Positions 24,901 to 32,290 of a DNA stretch of 64,000 nucleotides are shown here, piece by piece (position 1 is the stretch's first letter; every line of letters starts with the position of its first letter). The position numbers and the translations under genes are program-made. This stretch comes from Lampris incognitus. Lineage: Eukaryota; Chordata; Actinopteri; Lampriformes; Lampridae. The notes beneath the pieces were generated by a model. That model had not been told where the DNA came from, did no database searches, and saw nothing but the letters and a program-made list of their open reading frames with translations. The stretch spans positions 21,947,950-22,011,949 of the forward strand of contig NC_079214.1 of the NCBI RefSeq assembly GCF_029633865.1, read 5' to 3'.

Positions 24901-26777
24901 AATGTTGATGTCACAGGGACTGAGCCATTATTTTTATAGGAGGTAAATGGTATAGCGTGACGGGGTTGAAAACAAACTGGGGATGTGTATAAATATTTGA
25001 ATTTCATAGGTAATTCATATATTTTTTCAGAAAAATTATATTTTTAGTTAAAATAGACAAATGATTGTATTAGCAGCAAAATGTTGGTTTTAATTGCATT
25101 TTTTATTGGTTTTTAATTGTAATGATGGTCAGTGAGGACATGCAAACATATTTGTCATCTACTATTAGACAGCCCATTATTCAAAAATAAAATAAAAAAA
25201 TATATATGTTTTTTTACATTATAACACCTAGTTCTATTAATTGACGTCTTAAAATATCTTTTGTGGTTTCCTTTAATTGAAAATCTTTGAAGTAAGTCTG
25301 GGGGACTTAAAGGGCACCCGATTAAGAGAATCACCCATCCATACATAGGCGTTCGTGTATGATCCATCTGATCCAACAACCTATGCTATCGACAAGCCCT
25401 CAAAACCTGCCCTGCTTGCCACAAGGATCTAAAATCAGGATTTTATGACCCGTCAAAACCCTAGCTTATCGTTCCATTTAAAGCACAGAGTGGAAAGAGC
25501 TTTAGTTTAGGCAAGTCAGCAGAGTAAAAACATACCATTATGAGATTGGATTGAATTAAAATGCTCATAATTTTGACAAATCATTCAAGTTGCATCTTGT
25601 AAAACCAACTATAACAGCATCAGTAGTTGTGTTTTGATATTTAGACACTGACCAAGATTGTTCAACGTTGTGCTGTGAATATATAGAGCATTACCCGGTA
25701 TCCATTGCAAAAAACATGTGTAACTTTGTACAGTGGCCTCTGTGTTTGGTTTGGAATGCAACCACATTCGAATCTCTAAAGTAAATGATTTCTTCACACT
25801 TAGTCAGGAGGAGGTACTTCTGCAGCCTTCTACTTAGCTAATCTATTTTGCCACAAAATACATCATTTTCTTTTTCCTTAGGGTGGGCGAGGAGGGGCGC
25901 GTGGTGGCAAAAGTATGACCAGTGACAGGTGAGACACTAACATAACTCTTGAAGCACTGGATTTGCATTGATGATATGCTGATGCAGATCCAAATTTGGA
26001 TAGATGTTTCATTGTAAAATGACAATCCAAACCCCATCTTGGACTGGGAGCCCTATCTTAGACTTTTAATCGTAAAATTAAATGTAAAACCTCACATTAA
26101 TCTTTGAGGTCCTTTTTGATCGGGACCAAGGCCCACTGTTTATCCCAAGAGCTATACAGATGTCATTTCCTGGTTTTCCTGTGCGTTCACAGTCATCAAT
26201 CATAAAAGTTGCAAAGTCAGACATCATTGGTTCATATTCATTAAGTTATTACTGTTTTAAGTCAAGTCAAGTCAATTTTATTTGTATAGCCCAATATTAC
26301 AAATTTGCCTCAGGGGGCTTTACAGCAACACAACATCCTGTCCTTAGACCCTTGTATTGGACATTTTACAATATCAAATTCTTATGAATGTCTTACAGTA
26401 ACTGATTGCATTATTGAAAAAGTAGTACATTGATTAAAATAAAAGAAAGCGCTCAATGTAATTTCTTTTACAAAAGAAAGTTACATTTTTGAAATAGTGA
26501 ACATGAGATCCTTTTTAGCAATGTCAATTTCTGATTTCAATAATGCAGACAGTCTTTTGGGGCCAAGAGCAAAGTTTACGACAGCAAGGGCCAGCTGCTC
26601 TCCAATGGCAAGGACATGTGCGACTGCCTGGATATAGATTGTATGGGCTGCTTCTACCCATGCCCAGAATGCGGCTCGCGCAAGTGTGGAGTTGAGTGCC
26701 GCTGTGACCGGAAGTGGCTTTACGAGCAAGTGGAAGTGGAGGGCGGCGAGATCATCCGCAATAAATATGCTGGTTAG
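3895..26777 (+). CDS. arl14ep: THAP zinc finger-ARL14EP-like fusion protein (5 exons, ~245 aa)
   Basis: Gene model built from five exons whose phases join without conflict: 3895-3965, 5414-5609, 5677-5871, 25882-25928, 26549-26777 (738 nt, 245 aa). Residues 1-81 form a THAP C2CH zinc finger: Cys5, Cys10, Cys54, His57, plus conserved FYRFP, Trp36, Phe58 and AVPTIF (76-81). Residues 90-154 are basic and charged. Residues 155-163 are Gly/Arg-rich. Residues 175-245 match the C-terminal ARF7EP_C domain of ARL14EP, with clustered Cys (194, 196, 201, 204, 208, 211, 216, 220, 222) and the terminal YAG. Human ARL14EP (260 aa) links ARL14/ARF7 to myosin 1E; THAP domains bind DNA. Position beside fshb and kcna4 supports orthology with ARL14EP. 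Linking the THAP exons to the C-terminal exons across a 20-kb intron is inference from phase and partial similarity of exon 3. Confidence 0.7.
3966..5413 (+). other. Intron 1 of THAP/ARL14EP-like gene
   Basis: Donor GTATGT, acceptor TTTATGGCAG. It contains a short GAT-type microsatellite at about 4134-4163, a palindromic MITE at 5100-5304, and otherwise nothing recognised. Confidence 0.7.
5100..5304. mobile_element. Palindromic MITE, 205 bp
   Basis: The two halves are near-perfect inverted repeats of about 85 bases around a short loop. The ends read CAGGGGTGGCTAACCATG and the complement. CAG/CTG termini suggest an hAT-type non-autonomous element, but no clean 8-bp target duplication was found. 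A diverged relative of almost equal length lies at 55639-55839. Confidence 0.7.
5414..5609 (+). CDS. arl14ep: Exon 2: rest of THAP domain
   Basis: Follows the acceptor CAG at 5411-5413 and ends at AAG|gtttgg. It contains FPIS, Trp36, the ligand pair C-x2-H (CSEH, residues 54-57) and the diagnostic AVPTIF. The open frame is uninterrupted for all 65 codons. Confidence 0.85.
5677..5871 (+). CDS. arl14ep: Exon 3: charged linker
   Basis: Phase-0 exon of 65 codons between a pyrimidine-rich acceptor (..CATAAG) and a strong donor AGG|gtgagt. It is rich in Lys, Glu and Arg, probably helical, and includes an [13 protein letters not shown] segment that aligns loosely with the region preceding the ARF7EP_C domain in human ARL14EP. 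The acceptor choice is the least certain part of the model. Confidence 0.7.
6105..6135 (-). mobile_element. Penelope-like terminal fragment
   Basis: GCATGCTCAATAATCCAGG here is the complement of the terminal sequence at 9472-9498 and 39195-39214. The SINE at 6136-6323 is inserted directly behind it. Confidence 0.5.
6136..6323 (+). mobile_element. tRNA-derived SINE with 11-bp target duplication
   Basis: A tRNA-like head carries an A box (GTGGCTCACCTGGTAGAG) and a B box (GGTTCGAATC), followed by the CATGTCATCCTCTCTCT region common in percomorph SINEs. The identical direct repeat AAGAAAATCAG flanks it at 6125-6135 and 6324-6334. It is not a working tRNA gene because no cloverleaf closes. Confidence 0.85.
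6473..7215. mobile_element. Foldback element with hammerhead-like motifs and 60-bp repeats
   Basis: A 742-base insertion flanked by the direct repeat TTTGGTCACCCAT (about 6460-6472 and 7216-7229). Arms of about 130 bases (6473-6600 and 7065-7200) are inverted copies. Each arm contains CTGAGGA, a 6-bp stem (GCCTCT/AGAGGC) and CGAAACGTC. The interior holds a 60-base tandem repeat. It is attributed to a Penelope-like terminal (pLTR) structure by its similarity to other copies here. Confidence 0.7.
6829..7024. repeat. 60-bp tandem repeat, about 3.3 units
   Basis: Markers AGCTCCGATG, AGCTCCGATA, GGCTCTGTTA and GCTCTGACAA recur at 6831, 6891, 6951 and 7011, a period of 60. Each unit includes GCGACGGGCG or a variant. 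One further unit sits in inverted orientation at about 6602-6680. Confidence 0.85.
7401..8059. other. Unassigned sequence before Penelope RT
   Basis: It includes two similar segments ending CTTCTCCTAGAT (about 7720 and 7790), so there is some internal duplication. It probably belongs to the 5' part of the Penelope-like element that follows. No coding domain was recognised. Confidence 0.35.
8060..9200 (+). pseudogene. Penelope-like reverse transcriptase relic
   Basis: Penelope-clade RT, truncated at both ends. It shows [10 protein letters not shown] and the catalytic FRFVDDT (FVDD in place of YxDD, as usual in this clade), then [15 protein letters not shown]. The frame runs to HHP at about 8455, is interrupted by a 5S-derived SINE, and resumes at 9021-9200 with the [15 protein letters not shown] segment in a matching order. 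The linker and the GIY-YIG endonuclease normally downstream are absent: after about 9240 the sequence jumps to the element's 3' terminal region. It is a dead copy within intron 3 of the THAP/ARL14EP-like gene. Confidence 0.85.
8456..9020 (+). mobile_element. 5S rRNA-derived SINE (SINE3 type)
   Basis: The first 120 bases resemble 5S rRNA: GGAAGCTAAGCAG, then TAGTACTTGAATGGGAGACC. A central domain follows, then an L2/CR1-like tail with TGTAAAGCACTTTGGGTGTC, TATATAAATGGAATG and ATT repeats. Direct repeats CATCATCCAT (8446-8455) and CATTATCCAT (9021-9030) are the target duplication, and the insertion cuts the Penelope RT frame cleanly. It is not a functional 5S gene. Confidence 0.9.
9240..9498 (+). 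mobile_element. Penelope-like element 3' terminal region
   Basis: Carries the same ordered blocks as 6385-7400 (GCTGTGATTGCAACTATTCC through GTATCCAGATGAACTGATT) and ends in TTGAGCATGCAT. It directly follows the truncated RT, so it is probably part of the same internally deleted element. Confidence 0.65.
9794..11624 (-). pseudogene. Helitron Rep/helicase relic
   Basis: Read on the minus strand from 11624. First comes a 123-residue basic, Arg/Glu-rich N-terminus (MPRKRRNPS). A TGA follows at about 11253, then a Cys-rich segment with [12 protein letters not shown], seen in Helitron proteins. The Rep/HUH domain expected next is missing. A Pif1-type helicase follows, with Walker A GGTGKS and VDEAPM, then [15 protein letters not shown] (10387-10620) and the C-terminal [15 protein letters not shown] to SHGQLYI (9794-9985). 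It is broken by the stop, an internal deletion, the insertion at 10643-10763 and frameshifts. Autonomous Helitrons need both Rep and helicase, so this copy cannot move by itself. Confidence 0.8.
10643..10763. mobile_element. Penelope-type terminal fragment inside Helitron A
   Basis: It repeats the arm sequence of the 6473-7215 foldback (CATTCATCCAGGTCATAG, CAAGTGCAACTGGA, GACGTTTCGCCTCTCATCC). It stops before the CTGA box, so its hammerhead-like motif is incomplete. Confidence 0.7.
12365..12681 (-). mobile_element. Helitron B fragment (5' part)
   Basis: Shares the Helitron 5' region (complement of CTCCAGAAATACTAATTG.. and GTATCTTTAGAATCAGCAC) and abuts the 3' end of the next Helitron at 12682. 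It includes a GCC-rich tandem repeat (12448-12498, GCCGCAAATCC unit). Confidence 0.65.
12448..12498. repeat. 18-bp GC-rich tandem repeat
   Basis: GCCGCAAATCCGCCGCCGTC repeats almost three times with a period of 18. It is strikingly GC-rich within AT-rich Helitron sequence. Confidence 0.8.
12777..13555 (+). repeat. 5' LTR of gypsy 1
   Basis: Starts TGTAACCCGG and ends CCCCCGGCTTCA; it contains AATAAAGACCC near the 3' end, the probable polyadenylation signal. It pairs with 17875-18660. Confidence 0.85.
13833..14957 (+). pseudogene. gypsy 1 gag relic
   Basis: Gag region in three broken frames from ATG 13833, with frameshifts near 13950 and 14440 and a stop at about 14143. The 14397-14957 frame holds a CCHC zinc knuckle, [14 protein letters not shown] (14778-14819), the nucleic-acid-binding motif of retroelement nucleocapsid. 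A homopolymer of 14 C at about 14881 follows. Not translatable as a whole. Confidence 0.8.
15000..17863 (+). pseudogene. gypsy 1 pol relic (protease, RT, RNase H)
   Basis: An aspartic protease motif LVDTGSNVS lies at about 15035-15060. An open frame at 15541-16107 leads into RT ([18 protein letters not shown]), then breaks. In other frames [13 protein letters not shown] and the catalytic YLDDILV (16374-16397, followed by TAG) are still readable. RNase H occupies 16702-17200 ([27 protein letters not shown]). The frame then passes directly into an acidic C-terminal tail (17280-17863), so the HHCC and DDE integrase core normally placed there has been deleted. Multiple stops confirm it is inactive. 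Confidence 0.85.
17875..18660 (+). repeat. 3' LTR of gypsy 1
   Basis: Begins TGTAACCCGGTGG directly after a purine-rich tract (GCAGGGGAGAG) and ends CCCCCGGCTTCT. It differs from the 5' LTR at many positions and by small indels. Confidence 0.85.
19508..19775. other. Spacer between head-to-head Helitrons
   Basis: No similarity to other parts of the window was noticed. It may be original intron sequence between two Helitron insertions. Confidence 0.4.
19776..20665 (+). mobile_element. Helitron D (plus strand, non-autonomous)
   Basis: The 5' end is TCTTTTATATATAAAGCAGG. It is an inverted relative of Helitron C: GCTCGCGCTGCTTGTTCTTC here matches the complement at about 19310-19330. The 3' end is truncated in the hairpin region (CCCTGGGCAATGCCGTGTA) where the next copy begins. 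Confidence 0.65.
20666..21608 (+). mobile_element. Helitron E fragment with N-terminal coding relic
   Basis: Starts within Helitron sequence (AGGTATCTTTAGAATCAGCAC) without a proper 5' end. It carries a coding segment at 21282-21608 closely matching the Helitron A N-terminus: MPRKRRNPS, then an Arg/Glu-rich helix with [17 protein letters not shown]. The frame ends at TGA 21606, and the helicase is absent. Confidence 0.7.
22246..22645. mobile_element. MITE with ~25-bp terminal inverted repeats
   Basis: The left end GGTAACACTTTAGTATGGGG and right end CCCAATACTAAAGTGTTAC are inverted copies. The interior (TTATTCTGCATGGCCTTATT) is typical of an abundant fish non-autonomous DNA element. No clear target duplication was seen. 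Confidence 0.8.
22790..23190. repeat. Diverged tandem duplication (~205 bp unit)
   Basis: The blocks TGAAATGAATCTGTATATGG, CTGGAATCTCATTTT and CACTCTAAAAACTGAACTGA recur in order about 200-216 bases downstream with roughly 15 per cent change by eye. Confidence 0.75.
23242..24110 (-). pseudogene. Transposase-like relic with SDGPCT and HGKG..DGVG motifs
   Basis: Read on the minus strand: a short frame with [11 protein letters not shown] (about 23965-24000) ends in stops. The main frame 23963-23538 follows, with [20 protein letters not shown] and ALKRTAD, then a shift to the frame 23562-23242 with a Trp-rich C-terminus ([18 protein letters not shown]). Proteins with this layout recur in fish and invertebrate genomes and look like repeat-encoded DDE-type proteins. 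The Asp of SDG and the Glu before SHGKG are plausible catalytic residues, but this is inference and no family name is given. At least three breaks make it inactive. Confidence 0.6.
24971..25881. other. Intron 3 remainder
   Basis: AT-rich, no repeat or gene recognised; it ends in the pyrimidine tract and AG acceptor of exon 4. Confidence 0.5.
25882..25928 (+). CDS. arl14ep: Exon 4: Gly/Arg-rich linker
   Basis: A 47-nt exon between a strong acceptor (TTCTTTTTCCTTAG) and donor AG|gtgaga. It encodes [15 protein letters not shown]. Phases (0 in, 2 out) fit both neighbours; the junction gives SDRQ as in human ARL14EP. Confidence 0.75.
25929..26548 (+). other. Intron 4 with a common fish repeat
   Basis: It contains a GTCAA pentamer run followed by TTTTATTTGTATAGCCCAAT at 26268-26340, a dispersed teleost repeat (probable LINE or SINE tail). 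Nothing else was seen. Confidence 0.6.
26549..26777 (+). CDS. arl14ep: Exon 5: ARF7EP_C Cys-rich domain and stop
   Basis: Acceptor TAATGCAG at 26541-26548; stop TAG at 26775-26777. It encodes [13 protein letters not shown], then nine clustered cysteines ([32 protein letters not shown]) and the ending KYAG, almost identical in pattern to the C-terminus of mammalian ARL14EP. This is the best-supported exon of the gene. Confidence 0.93.
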
Positions 26778-28650
26778 TTAAATTAGTTATATCAGTGAAC
26801 AATTTGTAGACTTTTATTAATATCAGGAAGCATCTGGGAACCACAGCTTGCTCCCTCCCTGACCCCAAGTATTTTCTGCAAGGCTGTAGGACCCTTACTT
26901 GTTCAACTGTGTTGTTTCTCCAAGGATATTTGATTTTGGAAATTTATTGGCCACGTAAAAGGTTTGAAAGTTCATGTTGCATCCTTTTTGTTTTTATTTT
27001 CTCCAAAGTGCCTACAGTTCTGTTGCATTTTTTTTATTACATGCCCACTGAATAGACTGTCGTTACTATCAAGTTTAGAATTTGAAAATAATTTTGATTA
27101 ACGCTCTGTGGTTCTGATAGTGATGCATAAATCACATTTTGCTGTGCTGGTTCTCTTAACATTTTGTTCATATTGAGCTATTTCCAGATTAAGTTCAAAC
27201 AATGTTCTGATGTGTTCTTCACAAATGTTTCTTTTATTCTGTTTTTTTTTTATTGTTTTTTCTCAGCAGAAGTAGGGACAAGTCACTCTTGGATTCACCA
27301 ATAAACCTCATGTCTTGAAGTCCAAGTTTCAATTCAGTTGCAGTGTCCTGTAGTCTGGTCAAATGCAGTTCTTGAGCAAGGTCTGGTAAGAAAGTGTAAT
27401 TTTCTCTTGAGTCAAATTGAAATAATTACAGTCCGAACAAGAAACTCGGGGAGAGTTGTAAGATCACATACTCTACTAAAGGCCTTCAGTACATCCATCC
27501 TTGTTTTAGTACCATATTGACTGTGTCAGTAATAACCACGAAGGATCAGGCTTTACAATCCAGACACGAGTGTTGAGTTCAGGATGGTGTGTGTTTTAAT
27601 CCATTAGGAATTCATTTCACGTTGTTTGTTCTCATAAATGTTTTTTTTTTAATGATCCACATTGTTTATACCGAATACAACTTATTGAATATGATCAAAA
27701 CAATCTAAAGTCAACCCTCCCACTTTCTACTTTAGCTGTTGGAAAACTGTGCAGCTTTATTTTCATCCAGCAGGGTAGCTAGCTGTTACCTTGCGAGGCA
27801 GCTGGATTCACAAGAGGTGTATGGTTACGTGTAACAAACCATCTGGTGCATCAGGTTAAGCTAGCTGTGCACTGCAAGGCCTTTTTTCTAATAAAAGCAA
27901 AGTTGCAGGTAATTGCTGAGGCTGAAATGTGTTTAAAACATGGGAAATACAAACAGATATAAAACAGGAACTGCTAAAATATTAATTTGGCTCCTATACT
28001 GTTTAAGTATTGCATTGTGCTTGCTATGGCAAGTATATATTGCCAGAGGTTACAAACTTATATGATCCTGTAAGTACACCATTGTCAGAGTTATTAATTT
28101 TGAGAGGAAATAATGACTTTGGAAAGAGCATGGCACAAATGAAATAAACGGAACATTCAGCTATGATAAAACTGAATTTTTCTCCCACTTGTAAACTGAT
28201 AAATATATATGTTTTTCTTAAAAAGTTACTGGAGAATTCACTTTTCATCCAAAGTCTATGTGTAGCTGGGGTTCACAAAACACATACCATACATAAACAT
28301 CCATGGATATGACCAGAGAGCGAATCCATTACTTGATTATTGTGGCGACTGGCGATGAATTATTCACTGGTTGGGTTACTTGTTTTAACACCCGAATGTG
28401 GCATCAGCTTAAACTGATAGGGAGGATCAGGATAGTTGAATATTCCACTGGCGTTTCCTGACCAAATGTCTTTAAAAACATAAAAAACAATGGACTGTAA
28501 GGTAAAATCTATTGTCATATCCTGTGTTCTGGGAATAGATAACTCAAGGTGGAGTACATCATACCATGACACAAAGCCATCAACAACATGGCCATGTCAG
28601 TTTTGCCCCCCACAACCATGAGAACAGTGAATGACAATCATTTGTACACT
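26778..28650. other. 3' flank / intergenic
   Basis: Probable 3'UTR of the preceding gene at the start; AATAAA at 27300-27305 is one possible polyadenylation signal. Nothing else was recognised. Confidence 0.4.
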
Positions 28651-30207
28651 TGGTTAATTCAATTCAATTCAATTCAATTTATTATCATTAAAAAAATGTG
28701 TAGGCACATGTTAAAAATGAAATAAGGGCAGTGGCTTCACCAAACAGTGCAAGACAGACAGACAAACACAGTACAAGATATACACAGATGAAGACCAAAG
28801 CTAAAAATAAGTTAAAAAAAAGAACATGAGTACAAAATATTTAAAAATATCCACAGACATTCAGTGGGTAGCCAGGTTCAGGTGGGCAACAGATTGGGGA
28901 TATCTGTTTAAAAATCAGCACTGTCAGTCATCAGTGCTAAAACAACATAGCTCTCAGGAGTGGTGGTGGGTAAAGGCAGCCACTGACTTGAACACACTGA
29001 GATCCATCAGTAAAATTAGCTTAAAATGTGACTGGAGCTTCTTCACAAGCACATGGGACTACAAAGTGTGAAAAGTTGATACTAAGTCTATGAACAGGAT
29101 CCTTGAAGAGTCTTCTGTCACTCTCAATGTTGATATATCTCAATGTCGTCCTTGCCCAATAGTACAGTATGCACACTGTTATGCATCCAAAGCTTCATCA
29201 GCATAGTCCAGAATACATGTCTTTATTGGCATCAAATGTTTTCATTGTAAGGGAAATGAATTATATTGTTTACAGAAACATACTTTTGTTTTTGTTTTTG
29301 TTTTGCTGACAAAGTTAGCAAGAATATGAAGCCTCTTGAATGGCCTCAACTTCCAAAAAATTTCCTGCATAACTCAACTGCCTCATTTAGTCTACTCTGG
29401 TAATGCCTTACAAAGCAAATGAGGAGGATCCAAGCCCATACCTCCAGGAGCTTCATTAGATGGTAAAACCTGGTATGGCAGTGTAACCCTTGCCCCCTCA
29501 AAACACAATTAGAGTACTTTGATTATTACTCCAGTCCAAGTCACATTTATTTGGATGGCTCTAAATCACAAATAAGTATAAGAGGGCTTTATTAATCACA
29601 ATTACATTCTGTGCAATGTCCGACTCCCCCCATCCTTAGAACCTCGTCTGGAAAAAAATGGTAGAACATTCAGGAAGATCATCAAAGGAGGTATCCCTCT
29701 TCCAGGATGGACAGATGTAACAGTTTTAAAATTGCCAGTCATCAAGACACTTGAAGATTACACAAATTTTTTATTTTGATTCGATAAAATATTTTGTTGA
29801 GTCATTTAACTGCTGTATTTAGAGAATCACACCACATTTTTTTTCTTTTTTGCCACAAAAATGGGTACTCGGAATAGTTTATTATTGGCTTCTTTTCCTC
29901 CCATATCACTCTTGAGTTAAATAGCTCATCTTCTGTAAATTACAGGCGCTGTAATAAAATGTATTTGTTGTTTTGCGGCTCTCCCTTTCTTTCCCTCAGC
30001 CATAAAGATGTGGCATTTCGTGGGGAAACAACCAGAAATGTCATCATTAATGTCTTTAAAAGAAGAAATCAACTAGTTACCAGAGGGTTTTTGCAGTATT
30101 TAAGATCCTTTCCTACAGAGTCTTTACTATTGTGGCCAAGAGCAGCTGTAGCATAATATGATGTTTATTGCCTTTCATATCTAAATATTGGTCGGTTGGG
30201 TGTGGTT
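28651..30207. other. Intergenic with AATTC pentamer run
   Basis: An (AATTC)n run at 28656-28680 followed by TTTATTATCATT resembles a LINE 3' tail. The remainder holds no recognised gene. Confidence 0.4.
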
Positions 30208-30472
30208 TAGATGGTAAATGGATTACATTTGTATTGCACCTTTTTTACCCAAAGTACTCTACAATTAATGCCTCACATATTTACCCACGCATACACTGAT
30301 GGCGGTGTGAACAACGCAAGGTAACAGCCAGCTCATTTGGAGTAGTTGCGGGTTAGATATCTTCCCGAGGGACATCTTGACACTTTTGCTGGGAAGAGTC
30401 GAGAATCAAATGAGCAACCCTCCAGTTACCAAAAGACCTGCTCTACCTCCTGAGCTATTGCCACCCCAGACC
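30208..30472 (-). mobile_element. tRNA-like SINE
   Basis: On the minus strand it starts GGGTGGCAATAGCTCAGGAG (tRNA-like A box) and ends near GGTAAATGGATTACATTTG. Fish repeats of this type share the TACACTGATGGCGG and TCTTGCCC-like blocks seen here in altered form. Confidence 0.65.
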
Positions 30473-30539
30473 TGCTGATTTAAAAGCAGCAATCATCATC
30501 AAGAGACACATATTTACAATTAGCTGGCGTGTGTGTGTG

Positions 30540-31763
30540 TATACCGATCAGCTAAAACATTAAAACCACTGACAGGTAGGTGAATAACATTGATTATCTC
30601 GTTACAATGGCACCTGTCAAGGGGTGGGATATATTAGGCAGCAAATGAACAGTAAAGTCTTGGTTGATGTGTTGGAAGCAGGAAAAATGGGCAAGCGTAA
30701 GGATCTGGATTGATGACTTTGACAAGCGCCAAATTGAGATGGCTAGACGACTGGGTCAGAGCATCTCCAAAACGGCAGGTCTTGTGGGGTGTTCCCGGTA
30801 TGCAGTGGTCAGTACCTATCAAAAGGGGACCAAGGAAGGACAACCGATTAACTGGCAACAGGGTCATGGGTGCCCAAGGCTCATTGCTGCATGTGTGAAG
30901 GGAAGACTAGCCTGTCTGGTCTGATCCCACAAAAGAACTACTGTAGCTTAAATTGCTGAAAAAGTTAGTGCTGGCTATGATAAGACAGGTGTCAGAACAC
31001 AGTGCATCACAACTTGCTGTGTATGGGGCTGCGTAGCCACAGATAGGTCAGAGTGCCCATGATGACCCCTGTCCACTGTTGAAAGTGCCTACAATGGGCA
31101 CATGAGTGTCAGAATTAGACCATGAAGCAGAGGAAGAAGGTGGCCTGGTCTGATGAATCCCGTTTTCTTGTACGTCATGTGGATAACCGGGCATATGTGC
31201 ATCATTTACTTGAAGAGATGGCACCAGGATGTACTGTGGGAAGATGACAAGCCGGCGGAGGCAGTGTGATGTTCTGGGCAATGTTCTGCTGGGAAACCTT
31301 GGGTCCTGGCATTCATGTGGATGTTACCTTGACACATATGACCTACCTAAACATCGTTGTAGAGCAGGTACACCCCTTCATGGCAATGGTATTCCCTGAT
31401 GGCAGTGGTCTCCTTCAGCAGGATAATGTGCCCTGCCACCCTGCAAAAATTGGTCAGGAATGGTTTGAGGAACATGAAAAAGAGTTCAAGGTGTTGCCTT
31501 AGCCTCCAAACTACCCAGATCTCATTCTGATCGAGCATCTGTGTGATGTGCTAGAAAAACAAGTCCAATCCATGGCGACTCCACCTTGCAACTTACAGGA
31601 CTTTAAGTATTTGCTGCTAACGTCTTGGTGCCAGAAACCAGAGGACACCTTCAGAGGTCTTGTGGAGTCCATGCTTTGATGGGTCAGAGCTGTTTTGGTG
31701 GCCCGAGAGTGACCTACACAATATTAGGCAGGTGGTTTTAATCTTTTGGCTGATCAGTGTATA
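30540..31763 (+). mobile_element. Tc1-like transposon 1
   Basis: Inverted ends TATACCGATCAGCTAAAACA and GGCTGATCAGTGTATA bound 1.22 kb, and TA dinucleotides at the edges fit Tc1 target choice. Transposase remains lie between (see next entry). Confidence 0.85.
30664..31680 (+). pseudogene. Tc1-like transposase relic 1
   Basis: The N-terminal frame 30664-30924 keeps the paired helix-turn-helix ([20 protein letters not shown]). Later frames show WSDESRF (first catalytic Asp), QQDNVPCH (second Asp) and IEHLCDVLE (third acidic residue region). Stops at about 30922, 31245 and 31501 interrupt it. Tc1 transposases are about 340 aa; all domains are represented but no intact frame remains. Confidence 0.85.
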
Positions 31764-32290
31764 TGGGTGACAAAGGAAAAACCAACCACTGTCTTAGTAA
31801 GTTGTTGGACCATCACAAGCCCAAAGAACAGCTTCAGTGTTCCTTGTCATAGATTCTACAAGTCTCTGAACTCTACTGAAAGATGGAGCACCATTTTTCC
31901 AAAAGATATTTCCTCATTTAGTGTTTTGATGATGATGGTGGAGAGCACTGTCTAAAACGTTGGTCCAAAATCTCCCATAGGTGTTCAGTGGGGTGAGATC
32001 TGGTGACTGCGAAAGCCATTGCATATGATTTACATCATTTTCATCCTCATCAAACCATTCAGTGACCCCTCATGCCCTGTGGATGGGGGCATTGTCATCC
32101 TGGAAGAGACCACTCCCATCAGGATAGAAATGTTTCATCATAGGATAAAGGTGATCACTCAGTATAACTTTGTATTGATTTGCAGTGACCCTTCTCTCTA
32201 AGGGGACAAGGGGACGCAAACATAACTGAGCCCCCAGACCCCCTCACTGTAGCATTCAGCATTCAGGTTTTTCCTTTGACACCTGTCTGT
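31764..32290 (-). mobile_element. Tc1-like transposon fragment 2
   Basis: Directly adjoins element 1. On the minus strand it encodes decayed Tc1 transposase C-terminal sequence (SPDLTPLNTY region) with many stops. It is a known type of dispersed fish Tc1 fragment; no ends are visible. Confidence 0.6.

Larger units (their letters stand above)
21785..24970 (-). mobile_element. Candidate DNA transposon of unassigned family
   Basis: Inverted motif pairs surround a minus-strand coding relic. The inner pair is 22131-22164 (ACAGGGTTGA twice, 20 bases apart) and its complement at 24566-24600. An outer pair is GTTCAACCCCATCAC at about 21788 and GTGACGGGGTTGAAAAC at about 24957. A MITE at 22246-22645 and a duplicated segment at 22.79-23.19 kb lie inside. 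The exact ends and target duplication could not be fixed. Confidence 0.5.
5872..25881 (+). other. Intron 3 (about 20 kb), packed with transposons
   Basis: Runs from GTGAGT at 5872 to CCTTAG at 25881. Nearly all recognisable content is mobile: tRNA-SINE, Penelope-like pieces, 5S-SINE, several Helitrons, a gypsy element, a MITE and a candidate new DNA transposon. About 900 bases at the 3' end (24,980-25,881) hold nothing recognised. Confidence 0.65.

Noticed and set aside
26481-26729. Minus-strand frame over the ARL14EP exon
   Set aside because: The plus strand encodes an unmistakable Cys-rich domain with splice signals.
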